Positions 1 to 8,747 of a stretch of 64,000 nt of DNA are shown piece after piece (position 1 is the stretch's first letter; the number at the start of each line of letters is the position of its first letter). Below the pieces are notes generated by a model that saw only the letters and a program-made list of their open reading frames with translations, ran no database searches and had not been told where the DNA came from. Position numbers and translations under genes: made by a program. This stretch comes from Helcococcus kunzii ATCC 51366 (lineage in GTDB: Bacteria; Bacillota; Clostridia; Tissierellales; Peptoniphilaceae). Location of the stretch: contig NZ_JH601088.1 in assembly GCF_000245755.1 (NCBI RefSeq), forward strand, positions 146,979 to 210,978. The letters are read 5' to 3'.

Positions 1-411
1 ATGATTAAAGAAGATATAAGAATGGCGTTAGAATATTTAAAAAATTCTGATGCCCCTTATTCAAATTTTAATGTTGCTGCTGTTTTAACTGATATCAATG
101 ATAATAAATTTGTTGGTGTAAATGTAGAAACTATATCTCTTACTTCAAATGTGTGTGCAGAGAGAAATGCTATTTTTACTGCAATTACAGAAGGTTCAAA
201 AAAGTTTAAAAGAGTTGTTATAGTAGGCGGGAAAAATGGTAAAGTAACAAGCTATACACCTCCATGTGGCGTGTGTAGACAAATGTTACGTGATTACTGT
301 GATCCCGAAACTTTCGATGTTGTGATAGCTATTGATGAAGATAATTATCAAGAATTTAAATTAAAAGACTTACTGCCACATTCATTTGGACCTGAAAATT
401 TAGAGGATTAA
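1..411 (+). CDS. cdd: Cytidine deaminase
   Basis: Deaminates cytidine and deoxycytidine to uridine and deoxyuridine in cytoplasmic pyrimidine salvage. The 136-residue length is usual for the homotetrameric family. The zinc site is visible as C52-A-E54 (Cys ligand plus the proton-shuttling Glu) and the PCGVC motif with C89 and C92. The ATG is the first base of the window, so the ribosome-binding site lies outside and a longer start cannot be excluded, although the N-terminus already fits the family. The next gene starts 3 nt downstream and encodes a pyrimidine nucleoside phosphorylase, so the two form a salvage operon that turns cytidine into uracil and (deoxy)ribose-1-phosphate. Confidence 0.95.
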   Translation: MIKEDIRMALEYLKNSDAPYSNFNVAAVLTDINDNKFVGVNVETISLTSNVCAERNAIFTAITEGSKKFKRVVIVGGKNGKVTSYTPPCGVCRQMLRDYCDPETFDVVIAIDEDNYQEFKLKDLLPHSFGPENLED

Positions 412-414
412 ATT

Positions 415-1737
415 ATGAGAATGTTAGATATTATTGAAAAAAAGAAACATGGTATTGAATTAAATCCAGAAGAAATAAAATTTTTTATAAATGGATTTGT
501 TAATGAAGAAATACCAGATTACCAAGTGTCAGCTTTACTTATGGCAATATATTTTAAGGGAATGACAGAAAGAGAAACTCTTGAATTTACGCTTGCTGTG
601 AGAGATAGTGGAGATGTTGTTGATCTTTCATCTATAAAAGGAATTAAAGTTGACAAACATAGTACTGGTGGAGTAGGTGACAAAACTACATTGGTTATTG
701 CCCCTATAATCGCTTCATTAGGTGCTAAAATTGCGAAAATGTCAGGCAGAGGACTTGGACATACTGGAGGCACAATTGATAAAATGGAATCCATTCCAGG
801 TCTAAAAACAGACATTCCTGCTGATAAATTTATTGATATGGTAAATGAGATTGGTGTATCAGTAATTGGTCAAACAGGTAATCTAGCCCCTGCTGACAAA
901 AAATTATATGCATTGCGTGATGTGACTGCAACAGTTGACAGCATTCCGCTTATTGCTGGTTCAATTATGTCTAAAAAATTAGCCGCAGGAAGTGATGCGA
1001 TATTATTAGATGTTAAGACTGGTTCAGGTGCGTTTATGAAGACTTTAGATGATGCCATTGAACTTGCACAAGAAATGGTTAATATCGGAGAAAATGCTGG
1101 TAAAAAGACAATAGCTTTGATTACTGAAATGGACATTCCACTAGGATATAATATTGGAAACACATTGGAAATAATGGAAGTTATTGAAACTTTAAAAGGC
1201 CATGGACCAAAAGATTTAACTGATGTGTGTATAGAACTTGCTTCAAATCTAGCTTATATGGCTGAAATTGATACACTTGAAAATTGTAAAACAAGAGTAA
1301 AAGAAGTTATAGAAAACGGAAAAGCCTTTGAAACTTTCGTGAAATTTGTGGAAGCACAAGGTGGAGATATTTCTTATATACAAGATGTAAATAAGTTTGA
1401 AAAAGCTAAATTTGAACATGAAGTAAAAATAAAATCTTCTGGATATGTTTATGAAATGGAGACTGAAAAGATTGGTATTTCATCAGTTTTATTAGGTGCT
1501 GGTAGAAAAACAAAAGAATATGCAATCGACTTTGCTGCAGGCATAAAGTTAGTTAAGAAAACAGGGGATGAAGTCAAAGAAAATGATACTATAGCAATCC
1601 TATATACAAATAATGAATCTGCAATAAAAGAAGCAGAAACATTGCTATTAGAAGCATATACTTTATCAAATGAAAAACCTGAACTTGAGCCTTTAATATT
1701 GGCGAGAGTAAGCAAAGATGATGTAGTGAAATATTAG
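415..1737 (+). CDS. pdp: Pyrimidine-nucleoside phosphorylase
   Basis: Phosphorolyses uridine, deoxyuridine or thymidine to the free base and (deoxy)ribose-1-phosphate. The 440 residues match the thymidine/pyrimidine phosphorylase family. The signature KVDKHSTGGVGDKTTLV lies near residues 78-95, followed by the glycine-rich segment SGRGLGHTGGT and the KKLAAG phosphate-binding stretch. The small alpha domain is N-terminal and the alpha/beta phosphate-binding domain follows; the C-terminal PYNP domain is present. It follows cdd by 3 nt with no promoter between them. Pdp (broad) versus DeoA (thymidine-specific) cannot be separated by eye; the Gram-positive context favours Pdp. Confidence 0.93.
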   Translation: MRMLDIIEKKKHGIELNPEEIKFFINGFVNEEIPDYQVSALLMAIYFKGMTERETLEFTLAVRDSGDVVDLSSIKGIKVDKHSTGGVGDKTTLVIAPIIASLGAKIAKMSGRGLGHTGGTIDKMESIPGLKTDIPADKFIDMVNEIGVSVIGQTGNLAPADKKLYALRDVTATVDSIPLIAGSIMSKKLAAGSDAILLDVKTGSGAFMKTLDDAIELAQEMVNIGENAGKKTIALITEMDIPLGYNIGNTLEIMEVIETLKGHGPKDLTDVCIELASNLAYMAEIDTLENCKTRVKEVIENGKAFETFVKFVEAQGGDISYIQDVNKFEKAKFEHEVKIKSSGYVYEMETEKIGISSVLLGAGRKTKEYAIDFAAGIKLVKKTGDEVKENDTIAILYTNNESAIKEAETLLLEAYTLSNEKPELEPLILARVSKDDVVKY

Positions 1738-1800
1738 GATCTATAGAAAATAGTTGGAAATAACTATCATTTTTTGAAACATATTATATATAAAGATAAA

Positions 1801-1836
1801 GGAGCTATTGCAAAATTTTTTGCAGTAGCTCCTTTT
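1801..1836. terminator. Terminator, GCTGTTGCAAAAT family
   Basis: A 12-bp stem (GGAGCTATTGCA with TGCAGTAGCTCC, one G-T wobble) is followed by TTTT. It lies between the convergent pdp and the minus-strand membrane glycosyltransferase and probably serves the plus direction. It is one of five terminators in the window that share the core GCTRTTGCA-AAT. Confidence 0.8.
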
Positions 1837-1845
1837 CTCTATTTA

Positions 1846-3360
1846 TTAAATTTTCTTTAGTCTTTTATATAGATTTGATTGTAAAAATTTTTCATGTAAA
1901 TCTATTATAGCTTCTATGGCAACTGGGATAAGCATTATGACATATGTGTAGACATACTGGCTTTTTGTTTCCCAGAACAGGTGAAATACTGTACCACCCA
2001 CGAAGTATATTATAAATAATGATAAATTATTTTTGTGAAGATTCTTTTTCAATAAATATATTAAACTTCCTAGATATAATAGTACGGTAATGGACTTCAT
2101 ATAATGATAATTCGCCCAATATATCGTACCTTCATAATAAATAGATTGGATTATTTTATTTTGACTTGATTGACCATATCTTGGTAATGGACCACTCCAA
2201 ATTGATTGGAATGTAGGATCTGCCCAAGTTGAAAGATGTTTTGTACCAAAAAAGCCTAAACCATAAAGTGGATTATGTATAAATTTATTGAAATTATCTT
2301 TCACTTTTTCTTTGCCAATTTCTGCAGCTTTATCTAAATCATAATCTACATTCTCAAGTACTATACGCGTATAATTATTGTACCATCCTGGTCCTGGATA
2401 TAGATTTGTAGGATCAGTACCCATTGCTAACCATAAGATTTTTGGCATGCCTTTTGAAACTTTTACGCCAGTTATGTGTTCCGTTAATGAATTCATGCCA
2501 AATGTAAAAGTTTTACTAATTACTAAAAAGCTGATTAAAAATACGATTGGTAAAATCTTTTTGTTTTTGTCCGAAGTTAACCATAAATATAAGAAGGCAG
2601 CTATAACCATTATTATAAAATTATTTCTAATAATAACAGCGATAGAAAATAGTATTATAGAAGAAATAAGTCTATAAATACTGCCATTTTTTTTATAACT
2701 TAGTAAAAGATAAAGCCCATTAATCATAAAGAAAAATCCTGGAATTAGATTGTATGCAAATGCAATAAAAAATAGTTGTTGTGTAAATGCAAATGATAGA
2801 TAAATTGCTAATAGATTTTTTCTTTTATCAGAATTTCCCAAAATATCAACAATTTTATATATCATAAAATTAATTATGATAATTTCTACAAGATTTACTG
2901 AAAATATGATTTTGCTTTTATCTACAATGCTTGTAATTAAGTAAATATAATAGACTAATCCATGCTGATGAGGGTAGAAATTCATATAGTTTTTAGGTTG
3001 AAAGAAACCATAATAATCATGCCTCATATCTCTAACCGTTTTATATACTGCTCCGGCATCAGCTCTTAATAATGAACTAATATTAATTATTAAATATATG
3101 CCAACGAGTAAATAAATGATGGCGAGGGATATAAATAGCTTTTTCTCACTTATTTTATTTGAGTATTTTAATATGAAATGAAGGAAAATTAAATGTAATA
3201 GAAAAAATACTATCCAATGATAATTAAATGAAATATATCCTACAGCTTCATTTATTCTTATCCTAATTGAGGCAAAAGAAAAAAAGCCTAGAAGAAGGAT
3301 AAGGGCAAATATTGTAAGATAATTTGAAATGTTATTAAATAGTTTTTTTATTTTTTCCAT
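1846..3360 (-). CDS. Polytopic membrane protein, probable GT-C glycosyltransferase
   Basis: The 504-residue protein has about 10-12 predicted transmembrane segments and a long extracytoplasmic segment (about residues 290-400) rich in Trp, Tyr and Gly. No family-defining motif is certain. The overall architecture resembles the glycosyltransferase 39/87-like polytopic enzymes that move a sugar from an undecaprenyl-phosphate carrier to a cell-surface acceptor. It starts 2 nt after the GtrB-like gene on the same strand, which is the classic pairing: GtrB makes the lipid-linked sugar, and a dedicated membrane transferase uses it outside the cell. The function is inferred from topology and this neighbour; substrate and acceptor are unknown. 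Confidence 0.65.
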   Translation of the reverse strand: MEKIKKLFNNISNYLTIFALILLLGFFSFASIRIRINEAVGYISFNYHWIVFFLLHLIFLHFILKYSNKISEKKLFISLAIIYLLVGIYLIINISSLLRADAGAVYKTVRDMRHDYYGFFQPKNYMNFYPHQHGLVYYIYLITSIVDKSKIIFSVNLVEIIIINFMIYKIVDILGNSDKRKNLLAIYLSFAFTQQLFFIAFAYNLIPGFFFMINGLYLLLSYKKNGSIYRLISSIILFSIAVIIRNNFIIMVIAAFLYLWLTSDKNKKILPIVFLISFLVISKTFTFGMNSLTEHITGVKVSKGMPKILWLAMGTDPTNLYPGPGWYNNYTRIVLENVDYDLDKAAEIGKEKVKDNFNKFIHNPLYGLGFFGTKHLSTWADPTFQSIWSGPLPRYGQSSQNKIIQSIYYEGTIYWANYHYMKSITVLLYLGSLIYLLKKNLHKNNLSLFIIYFVGGTVFHLFWETKSQYVYTYVIMLIPVAIEAIIDLHEKFLQSNLYKRLKKI

Positions 3361-3362
3361 TG

Positions 3363-4343
3363 TTAAATCCTGAAATCACTGTTGCTACTACTATTTTCAT
3401 AAGTTCTTTCTGAGATGATATATCGAGGTCTTGATTTTGTTTCCATATATGTTTTTCCAACATATTCACCAATTACACCTAATGAAATTAATTGCATACC
3501 GCCTAAAATTGATACTATACAAATTAATGAAGCCCAACCACTTACTGTCTTTCCTAGTAAATAGCTTATGATTGCCCATATAACTCCAATAAATCCTAAA
3601 ATACTTATTAATAATCCGGTACTGGTCACCATTCTGATAGGTTTAATAGATAAGCTTGTTATCCCATCGGCTGCTAAGCTTATCATTTTAAAGAATGGAT
3701 AATGGCTTTCTCCTGCCATTCTCTCATTTCTCTTGTAATATACAGATGTTGATTTGAAACCAATTAGAGGAATAAGTCCTCTTAAAAATAGGTTTACTTC
3801 TTTATAATTTGCAAATTCGTCTAATACTCTTTTACTTATCAGCCTATAATCAGCATGATTATAGATGATTTCTGCGCCTAGTTTATTTAGGATTTTATAA
3901 TAAGTTTGTGCTGTGAATCTTTTGAAGAATGTATCAGTAGAACGATCGTCTCTTACTCCATAAACGACTTCATTGCCATTGTGATATTCTTCAATCATTT
4001 TATCTATTGCATTTATATCATCTTGACCATCACAATCTATTGAAATGGTAATATCTGCGTATTTTTTTGCTTCCATTAATCCTGCCAAAACAGCATTTTG
4101 ATGTCCACGGTTACGACTTTGACAGAGGCCTTCAAAATGAACTTCTTGTTTTGAAAGGTTTTTAATGATTTCCCACGTTTCATCTTTTGATCCATCATTA
4201 ACAAATAAAATTTTACTATTATCTGAAATTTTTCCTTCTGAAATTAATGTTTTTAATTTAGCTAAAAATAAAGGGGCTGTGATAGGTAATACTTTTTCTT
4301 CGTTGTAACAGGGTATCACGAGCCATAAAACTGTGTTTTTCAT
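3363..4343 (-). CDS. GtrB/DPM1-like glycosyltransferase family 2
   Basis: Probable undecaprenyl-phosphate glycosyltransferase that loads a sugar from a nucleotide donor onto the lipid carrier at the inner face of the membrane. The N-terminal GT-A domain begins with LVIPCYNEEKVLP. The nucleotide/metal motif DCDGQDD sits near residues 102-108 and NDGSKDET near 50. Two C-terminal hydrophobic hairpins (about residues 230-300) match the GtrB/YfdH/CsbB topology. It is first in a two-gene minus-strand operon with a polytopic transferase. A GtrA-family gene lies about 0.9 kb away on the opposite strand, which would complete a Gtr-type set. Confidence 0.9.
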   Translation of the reverse strand: MKNTVLWLVIPCYNEEKVLPITAPLFLAKLKTLISEGKISDNSKILFVNDGSKDETWEIIKNLSKQEVHFEGLCQSRNRGHQNAVLAGLMEAKKYADITISIDCDGQDDINAIDKMIEEYHNGNEVVYGVRDDRSTDTFFKRFTAQTYYKILNKLGAEIIYNHADYRLISKRVLDEFANYKEVNLFLRGLIPLIGFKSTSVYYKRNERMAGESHYPFFKMISLAADGITSLSIKPIRMVTSTGLLISILGFIGVIWAIISYLLGKTVSGWASLICIVSILGGMQLISLGVIGEYVGKTYMETKSRPRYIISERTYENSSSNSDFRI

Positions 4344-4484
4344 AATCTATCCTTAATATTTATTAATATAATAATTGTACCATATTAATTATGATAAAAA
4401 AACTAAATTATTATTAAAATTAGATAAAAATATTAGAGAAAAATATTAATGTAGTTAAATAAATTAAGTTTCAATAAAAATATA

Positions 4485-4513
4485 TTGTAAAACAATAAAA
4501 CATTTGATATAAT
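4485..4513 (+). promoter_or_regulatory. Sigma-A promoter of the DUF2975-HTH-gtrA operon
   Basis: TTGTAA at 4485-4490, a 17-nt spacer and TATAAT at 4508-4513. The following GGAGG at 4526-4530 lies 6 nt before the ATG at 4537, giving a very short leader. Confidence 0.75.
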
Positions 4514-4536
4514 TTCACTATATATGGAGGTTGAAA

Positions 4537-5049
4537 ATGTCAAAAAATAGCTCATTTACAGATGGAAAAATGCAAAAATCACTTCTTAATTTAAAATACT
4601 TAGCGTATTTATTTATTTTTATTGTTGTTGCCGTAGGAGTCGGATGTAATACTTACTTTGGTTATCAAATTATACAGAGTGAAAAATATGATAAATATTT
4701 AGTTCATACTATTGTGTGGATGATTTCAATATATTTTGTTACTTTCATGATAATTTTAGGTATAAAAGATGTATTATTGATGCTTAAAAACTTATCAAAA
4801 GGCAATATCTTTACACATGAAAATGCTGAGATTTTAAGAAAAGTTGATAAAAAATTATTGATAACACTTATCTTTTCTATAATCATAAATATAATTATGG
4901 CTATAACAGGCTTTTCAAATATTCAATTTATGTTTTTATGGTTAGTGTTTATCGGTTTTCTTTTGGCTGGTCATATTTTAGTTAATCCTTTGGCTTTGTT
5001 GGTTGAGAAAAGTGCAGATATGCAATTAGAAATGGATTTGACAATATGA
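4537..5049 (+). CDS. DUF2975 family membrane protein
   Basis: A 170-residue integral membrane protein with four hydrophobic segments (about residues 18-42, 55-78, 107-128 and 133-152), matching the DUF2975 family. The start is the ATG at 4537 because GGAGG ends at 4530; the upstream in-frame TTG at 4531 touches the ribosome-binding site and is unlikely. DUF2975 proteins are usually encoded beside a small YozG-like HTH protein, and that is the case here: the stop overlaps the HTH start as ATGA. The pair probably forms a membrane-linked regulatory unit. The molecular function of DUF2975 is not established. Confidence 0.8.
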   Translation: MSKNSSFTDGKMQKSLLNLKYLAYLFIFIVVAVGVGCNTYFGYQIIQSEKYDKYLVHTIVWMISIYFVTFMIILGIKDVLLMLKNLSKGNIFTHENAEILRKVDKKLLITLIFSIIINIIMAITGFSNIQFMFLWLVFIGFLLAGHILVNPLALLVEKSADMQLEMDLTI

Positions 5050-5258
5050 TAATGATAAATTTAGATGTTATGCTAGCAAAAAGAAAAATGTCTGTTACAG
5101 AGCTATCGGAAAAAGTTGGTATTACAATTTCAAATATCTCTATATTAAAAAATAATAAAGCTAAGGCTATAAGATTTGAAACTTTAAATGCTATTTGTGA
5201 GGTTTTAGACTGTCAGCCAGCTGATATAATGGAGTACATTCCTGATGACGAAGATTAA
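5046..5258 (+). CDS. Small XRE/YozG-like HTH regulator
   Basis: A 70-residue Cro/C1-type helix-turn-helix protein that is almost entirely the DNA-binding domain. The HTH runs about residues 14-36 (VTELSEKVGITISNISILKN), followed by the family-typical ALCEVLDCQPADI-like segment near residues 50-63. It is translationally coupled to the DUF2975 gene by a 4-nt overlap. Its own 3' end overlaps the gtrA start by 14 nt in another frame, so all three genes are probably translated from one messenger. Autoregulation of the promoter at 4485-4513 is plausible but not shown. Confidence 0.88.
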   Translation: MIMINLDVMLAKRKMSVTELSEKVGITISNISILKNNKAKAIRFETLNAICEVLDCQPADIMEYIPDDED

Positions 5259-5673
5259 AGAATTAATTAAATATTATTATGAAAAATATAAAAGTCAAAT
5301 TTTATATATATTTTTCGGAGCTATTACAACCTTTATCAATATAATTTCATATTATGTATGTTTTAACGTTTTAGGAATTTCAAATGTTGTAAGTACAATT
5401 ATTGCTTGGATATTTGCAGTAATATTTGCATTTATTACAAATAAAATATGGGTTTTCGAAAGTAAATCCTGGGATCCAGAAATAGCGATAAAAGAGTTAG
5501 TTTCATTTATTTCCGTGAGATTATTGACTGGTCTATTCGATTTAGCGATTATGTATATTGGGGTAGATGTATTGAATTTTAATGGAATGTTAATGAAGAT
5601 ATTATCAAATATATTTGTACTGATTGCAAATTATGTAGGCTCAAAATTATTTATATTTAAGTCCACAAAATAA
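5245..5673 (+). CDS. GtrA family membrane protein
   Basis: A 142-residue protein with four transmembrane helices, characteristic of GtrA/DPMS-flippase-like proteins. The typical segments YIFFGAITTFINIISYY (first helix), FAFITNKIWVFES between helices 2 and 3, and NYVGSKLFIF at the C-terminus are all present. GtrA proteins are thought to flip undecaprenyl-phosphate-linked sugars across the membrane. The likely partner is the GtrB-like enzyme at 3363-4343 on the other strand. The start overlaps the HTH gene by 14 nt; the ATG lies within its last codons. Linking a flippase to a DUF2975-HTH regulatory pair is unusual. Confidence 0.88.
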   Translation: MTKIKELIKYYYEKYKSQILYIFFGAITTFINIISYYVCFNVLGISNVVSTIIAWIFAVIFAFITNKIWVFESKSWDPEIAIKELVSFISVRLLTGLFDLAIMYIGVDVLNFNGMLMKILSNIFVLIANYVGSKLFIFKSTK

Positions 5674-5689
5674 ATTTTCAAATTAATGA

Positions 5690-5742
5690 CTGGAGCTGTT
5701 GCAGAATAACTTATTGGTTATCCTGTAACAGCCCCAGTTTTT
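5690..5742 (+). terminator. Terminator after gtrA, GCTGTTGCAAAAT family
   Basis: A long imperfect stem (CTGGAGCTGTTGCAG... paired with CTGTAACAGCCCCAG) is followed by TTTTTT. It ends the DUF2975-HTH-gtrA transcript and is the second member of the conserved terminator family. Confidence 0.85.
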
Positions 5743-5825
5743 TAATTTATTTAACAAATAAAAAAACTGTAAATATACACACTTCTAATTAGTATTGGTT
5801 AATTTTATGATAATAACTTAATAGA

Positions 5826-5859
5826 TATGCTAGCATAAAAACGCGAATAGTGTTATAAT
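5826..5859 (+). promoter_or_regulatory. Palindrome and -10 box upstream of the Yip1-like gene
   Basis: A perfect 12-bp palindrome, TATGCTAGCATA (5826-5837), lies where the -35 box would be relative to TATAAT at 5854-5859. There is no good -35 consensus. The arrangement suggests an activator- or repressor-controlled promoter for the operon beginning at 5910. The regulator is unknown. Confidence 0.45.
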
Positions 5860-5909
5860 TTTGTTGATTGATAATTTTTTATCACTTAATAAAATAAAAG
5901 GAGACAGGA

Positions 5910-6704
5910 ATGGACGAAAGAGACAAATATAATTTTGAAACTGAGGAAAATAGAGAGGAGTTTACAGAAGAAAGAGTTGAAAACTTAGATCAATCTACAA
6001 ATTCTTCTCATAGCAATACCAACAAGACAGAAGATTTATCAAATGGGGCAGTTGCTGTATTTGCTGAAATAATTGCAAAAGCAAAAGCTTGGTTTTCAGA
6101 AAGACCAATATCTGCATTTTCAGGTAAGTTATCAAAAGGAGCTACTTTTACGATACTAGGGATAAATATTTTTGTAATGGTAGTCACATTTATATTGAGT
6201 GTTAATTCAACAATCTCATCATTTTTACCATTTAATATTGATTCAAGTTCAGCATTATTATTCCCATCATTAGTTATTTTAATTGCATTTTATTTAATGC
6301 TGGCTTTGACAATTAAGGTTATTGCAGTGACAGTAAAATCACCAAAATCTAGCTATATGTCTGCATTGGAATTAATTGCTATAAATACTATTCCTTCATT
6401 TGTTTTAGGAACAATTGGCTTTTTATTAGGATTTATTTTTGCGCCACTTTCAATGATGGTAATGTTTGTATCTTTAATTACAAACTTAATTGGTTTATAT
6501 CTAGGTTTCCAAAAATATCTTGGTATGCCTGAAAAATCACCATTCTGGCCATTTGCAATTGGATTATTGATATTTGCAATTATATTTTCAATTTTCTTTA
6601 CTATTTTATCTATAACTCTAATAGGAAGTAGTATAGCAAATAATGTAAATCGTCTAAGACATAGTGATTTTCCAAGCGAATTTCCAAGTGGATTTGGGTG
6701 GTAG
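5910..6704 (+). CDS. Yip1-like multi-pass membrane protein
   Basis: The 264-residue protein has a charged N-terminal cytoplasmic region (residues 1-45, rich in Glu and Asn) and five hydrophobic segments from about residue 78 to 245. The C-terminus is short and ends in SEFPSGFGW. The layout resembles Yip1/YIP1-domain proteins of Firmicutes, but no diagnostic motif is certain. A GGAG box lies 8 nt upstream of the ATG. The stop codon is 2 nt before the ATG of the lipoprotein gene, so the two are co-translated and probably act together in the envelope. The specific function is unknown. Confidence 0.7.
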   Translation: MDERDKYNFETEENREEFTEERVENLDQSTNSSHSNTNKTEDLSNGAVAVFAEIIAKAKAWFSERPISAFSGKLSKGATFTILGINIFVMVVTFILSVNSTISSFLPFNIDSSSALLFPSLVILIAFYLMLALTIKVIAVTVKSPKSSYMSALELIAINTIPSFVLGTIGFLLGFIFAPLSMMVMFVSLITNLIGLYLGFQKYLGMPEKSPFWPFAIGLLIFAIIFSIFFTILSITLIGSSIANNVNRLRHSDFPSEFPSGFGW

Positions 6705-6706
6705 AT

Positions 6707-8563
6707 ATGAAAAACAAAAAACTAAAGTTATCATTTTTAATGCTATTTATAGTTTTCATTCTTTCTGCATGTGGGATTAAATCCAATGAAAAGATGAAAG
6801 TTGATGAAAATTTTAAAGGTCAGAGAGATATTGTGCTAAGTTTCGATCAAGAGACAATGAATCGTGTTGAAGGTGGAAAAGATGCATTAAAAAAATTTAT
6901 CACAGAAAATGTCAAAGGTTTATTTGAAGTAAAATTTATAAAAGATAAACCTGAGTTATTTGAAGTACAATCTTCCATAAAATTTGATAGCAAAGAAGAT
7001 TATATTAATAAAATAAAGAAATTATATGATTTAGGGAAAATTAAGGATAAAATTGAAGTTGAATTTAGAGTATCAAAATCAGGTTTTACTAAAGGGGTAA
7101 CATTTAATGACAATACAGATATTGAAAAGATATTTCAGTTTTTAATTGATAAAGCTGTTGAACAAAAATTAATTAAGGAATCCGATAAGTCTAGTATCTG
7201 GAGCACAAAAACATATAATTTAAATGTGGACAATAAAGATTTAATTAAAGATTCAACATATGAATATGGAGAATACTCCAAAATTGATTATATCGGACCT
7301 AAAGAGATAACAATTGTGACTTCACCATCTAAAGAGGAGGGCAAATTTAATAGAAGTATTAGTCTAATTTTTGATGAAAAATCCTATAAAAATTTACCTG
7401 AAGAATGGGAAAAAGAATATTTTGATGGGTTTAATGTTACGATAGATAAAATTAGAGATTTAAGTACTCAAAAGATAAAAATGGAAAATGTATCTACTGA
7501 AGATATAAATAAAATTACTAGTAAATTCTTTGGTGTTGAAACTAAGTTTTCAATGAAAGAATCAGAAAATTCTAGTCCTTTATTGCAATCTACAAAGTTA
7601 TATGATGTAATTCCAAATAATGCATTTAATAAAAACGCTTCAATAAATGCAATTTATTATGTAGATAGTAAAGAAATTGCAGATCATCCTCGTGATATAG
7701 ATATGTTTATTTCTAGAGACGATAGAAGCTATTCTGTTACTTCATATGAGTTAAGTGGAGGATTTGAAAAAGTATTCGAAAATCAAATTATATTTAACAA
7801 TATTAAAATTGAGACAGATGTTAATAACAATGGGTTTTCAAGAGATATTATTTTTCCAAAAGAAGGACAAAAAGATATTGTAAATAATAATTTAAAGCAA
7901 TTCTTAGAAGATAAAAAAATAAAATTCACAGATAATGATGATGAATTAAAAATAAATTATCAATTTAATTTTGATAAAGAGAATGAAGTACATGACAAAT
8001 TATTAATGAAATTACCTAACATGAAGAATACTACACAATCCCTATTTAGAACAACAAAATATTTTTCAGAACAAATTATATTTAATGATATAGCCACTGA
8101 AAAAATAGAACATAGTTTTAAAACAGGTACTTTTTCAAAAATTATTAATGAAGATTATAGGAAAATAGGTAGGGGATCATTATCCGCAAATGTTGAATTT
8201 CAACAATTGAAAATAATCCCAATCATTGTATCTGCATTGATTTTATTAGCTTTAATTTTTGGGGTTGTACTATTTTTAAGAAATCTTAAAAAGAAAAATA
8301 TGACATTAAAGGAATACCTGGCACCAGCAAAAGAGAAGGTTTCTGAATCTGTAAATCGCGTAAGTGCTTCAAGTAAAAAAGCTATAAACAATATTTCAAA
8401 ACATGTCAATGATTCAAGCAAGATTGATACACATTCCAACGAAACAAAAGTTTTTGATGACAAAGGCAAAACCAATTCTAACAAAAACGAAATTTCTATT
8501 AGCAAAGGCAGAATTTCTGCGGATGATGGTAAAGTGTTTTATGGAGAAGATGAATATATTTAG
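6707..8563 (+). CDS. Lipoprotein with C-terminal transmembrane anchor (paralogue 1)
   Basis: 618 residues. The signal peptide ends in the lipobox LSAC at about residues 19-22, so the N-terminus should be lipidated. The body is mostly Lys/Asp/Asn-rich beta-type sequence, followed by one transmembrane helix near residues 501-522 and a basic, Ser/Lys-rich cytoplasmic tail of about 95 residues. Lipid anchor plus C-terminal helix pins both ends to the membrane. I chose the ATG at 6707: the in-frame GTG at 6698 lies within the Shine-Dalgarno-like GGGTGG. The protein is clearly paralogous to the gene at 8748 (shared segments such as MKV..NFKG, GGKDA, SKEDY, YIGP.EI). I do not recognise a named family. 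Confidence 0.8.
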   Translation: MKNKKLKLSFLMLFIVFILSACGIKSNEKMKVDENFKGQRDIVLSFDQETMNRVEGGKDALKKFITENVKGLFEVKFIKDKPELFEVQSSIKFDSKEDYINKIKKLYDLGKIKDKIEVEFRVSKSGFTKGVTFNDNTDIEKIFQFLIDKAVEQKLIKESDKSSIWSTKTYNLNVDNKDLIKDSTYEYGEYSKIDYIGPKEITIVTSPSKEEGKFNRSISLIFDEKSYKNLPEEWEKEYFDGFNVTIDKIRDLSTQKIKMENVSTEDINKITSKFFGVETKFSMKESENSSPLLQSTKLYDVIPNNAFNKNASINAIYYVDSKEIADHPRDIDMFISRDDRSYSVTSYELSGGFEKVFENQIIFNNIKIETDVNNNGFSRDIIFPKEGQKDIVNNNLKQFLEDKKIKFTDNDDELKINYQFNFDKENEVHDKLLMKLPNMKNTTQSLFRTTKYFSEQIIFNDIATEKIEHSFKTGTFSKIINEDYRKIGRGSLSANVEFQQLKIIPIIVSALILLALIFGVVLFLRNLKKKNMTLKEYLAPAKEKVSESVNRVSASSKKAINNISKHVNDSSKIDTHSNETKVFDDKGKTNSNKNEISISKGRISADDGKVFYGEDEYI

Positions 8564-8586
8564 TATATATAAATCTCTAAAATATT

Positions 8587-8625
8587 AAAAATCAGATTTT
8601 ATTTAATAGATAAGGTCTGATTTTT
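8587..8625 (+). terminator. Terminator between the two paralogous lipoprotein genes
   Basis: AAAAATCAGA pairs with TCTGATTTTT across a 19-nt loop. The 3' arm doubles as the T-run. A candidate promoter for the next gene follows (CTGATT at 8656-8661, 18 nt, TATAAT at 8680-8685), so the paralogues can be expressed separately. Confidence 0.65.
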
Positions 8626-8747
8626 CAATTTTTAAATATATTATGAAAAGTTATACTGATTAAAATAAAATATTAATGATATAATTATTTTGATTGATTA
8701 TTTAAAATATACATTTATAGAGCAAAAAAGATAAATAAGGATATGAT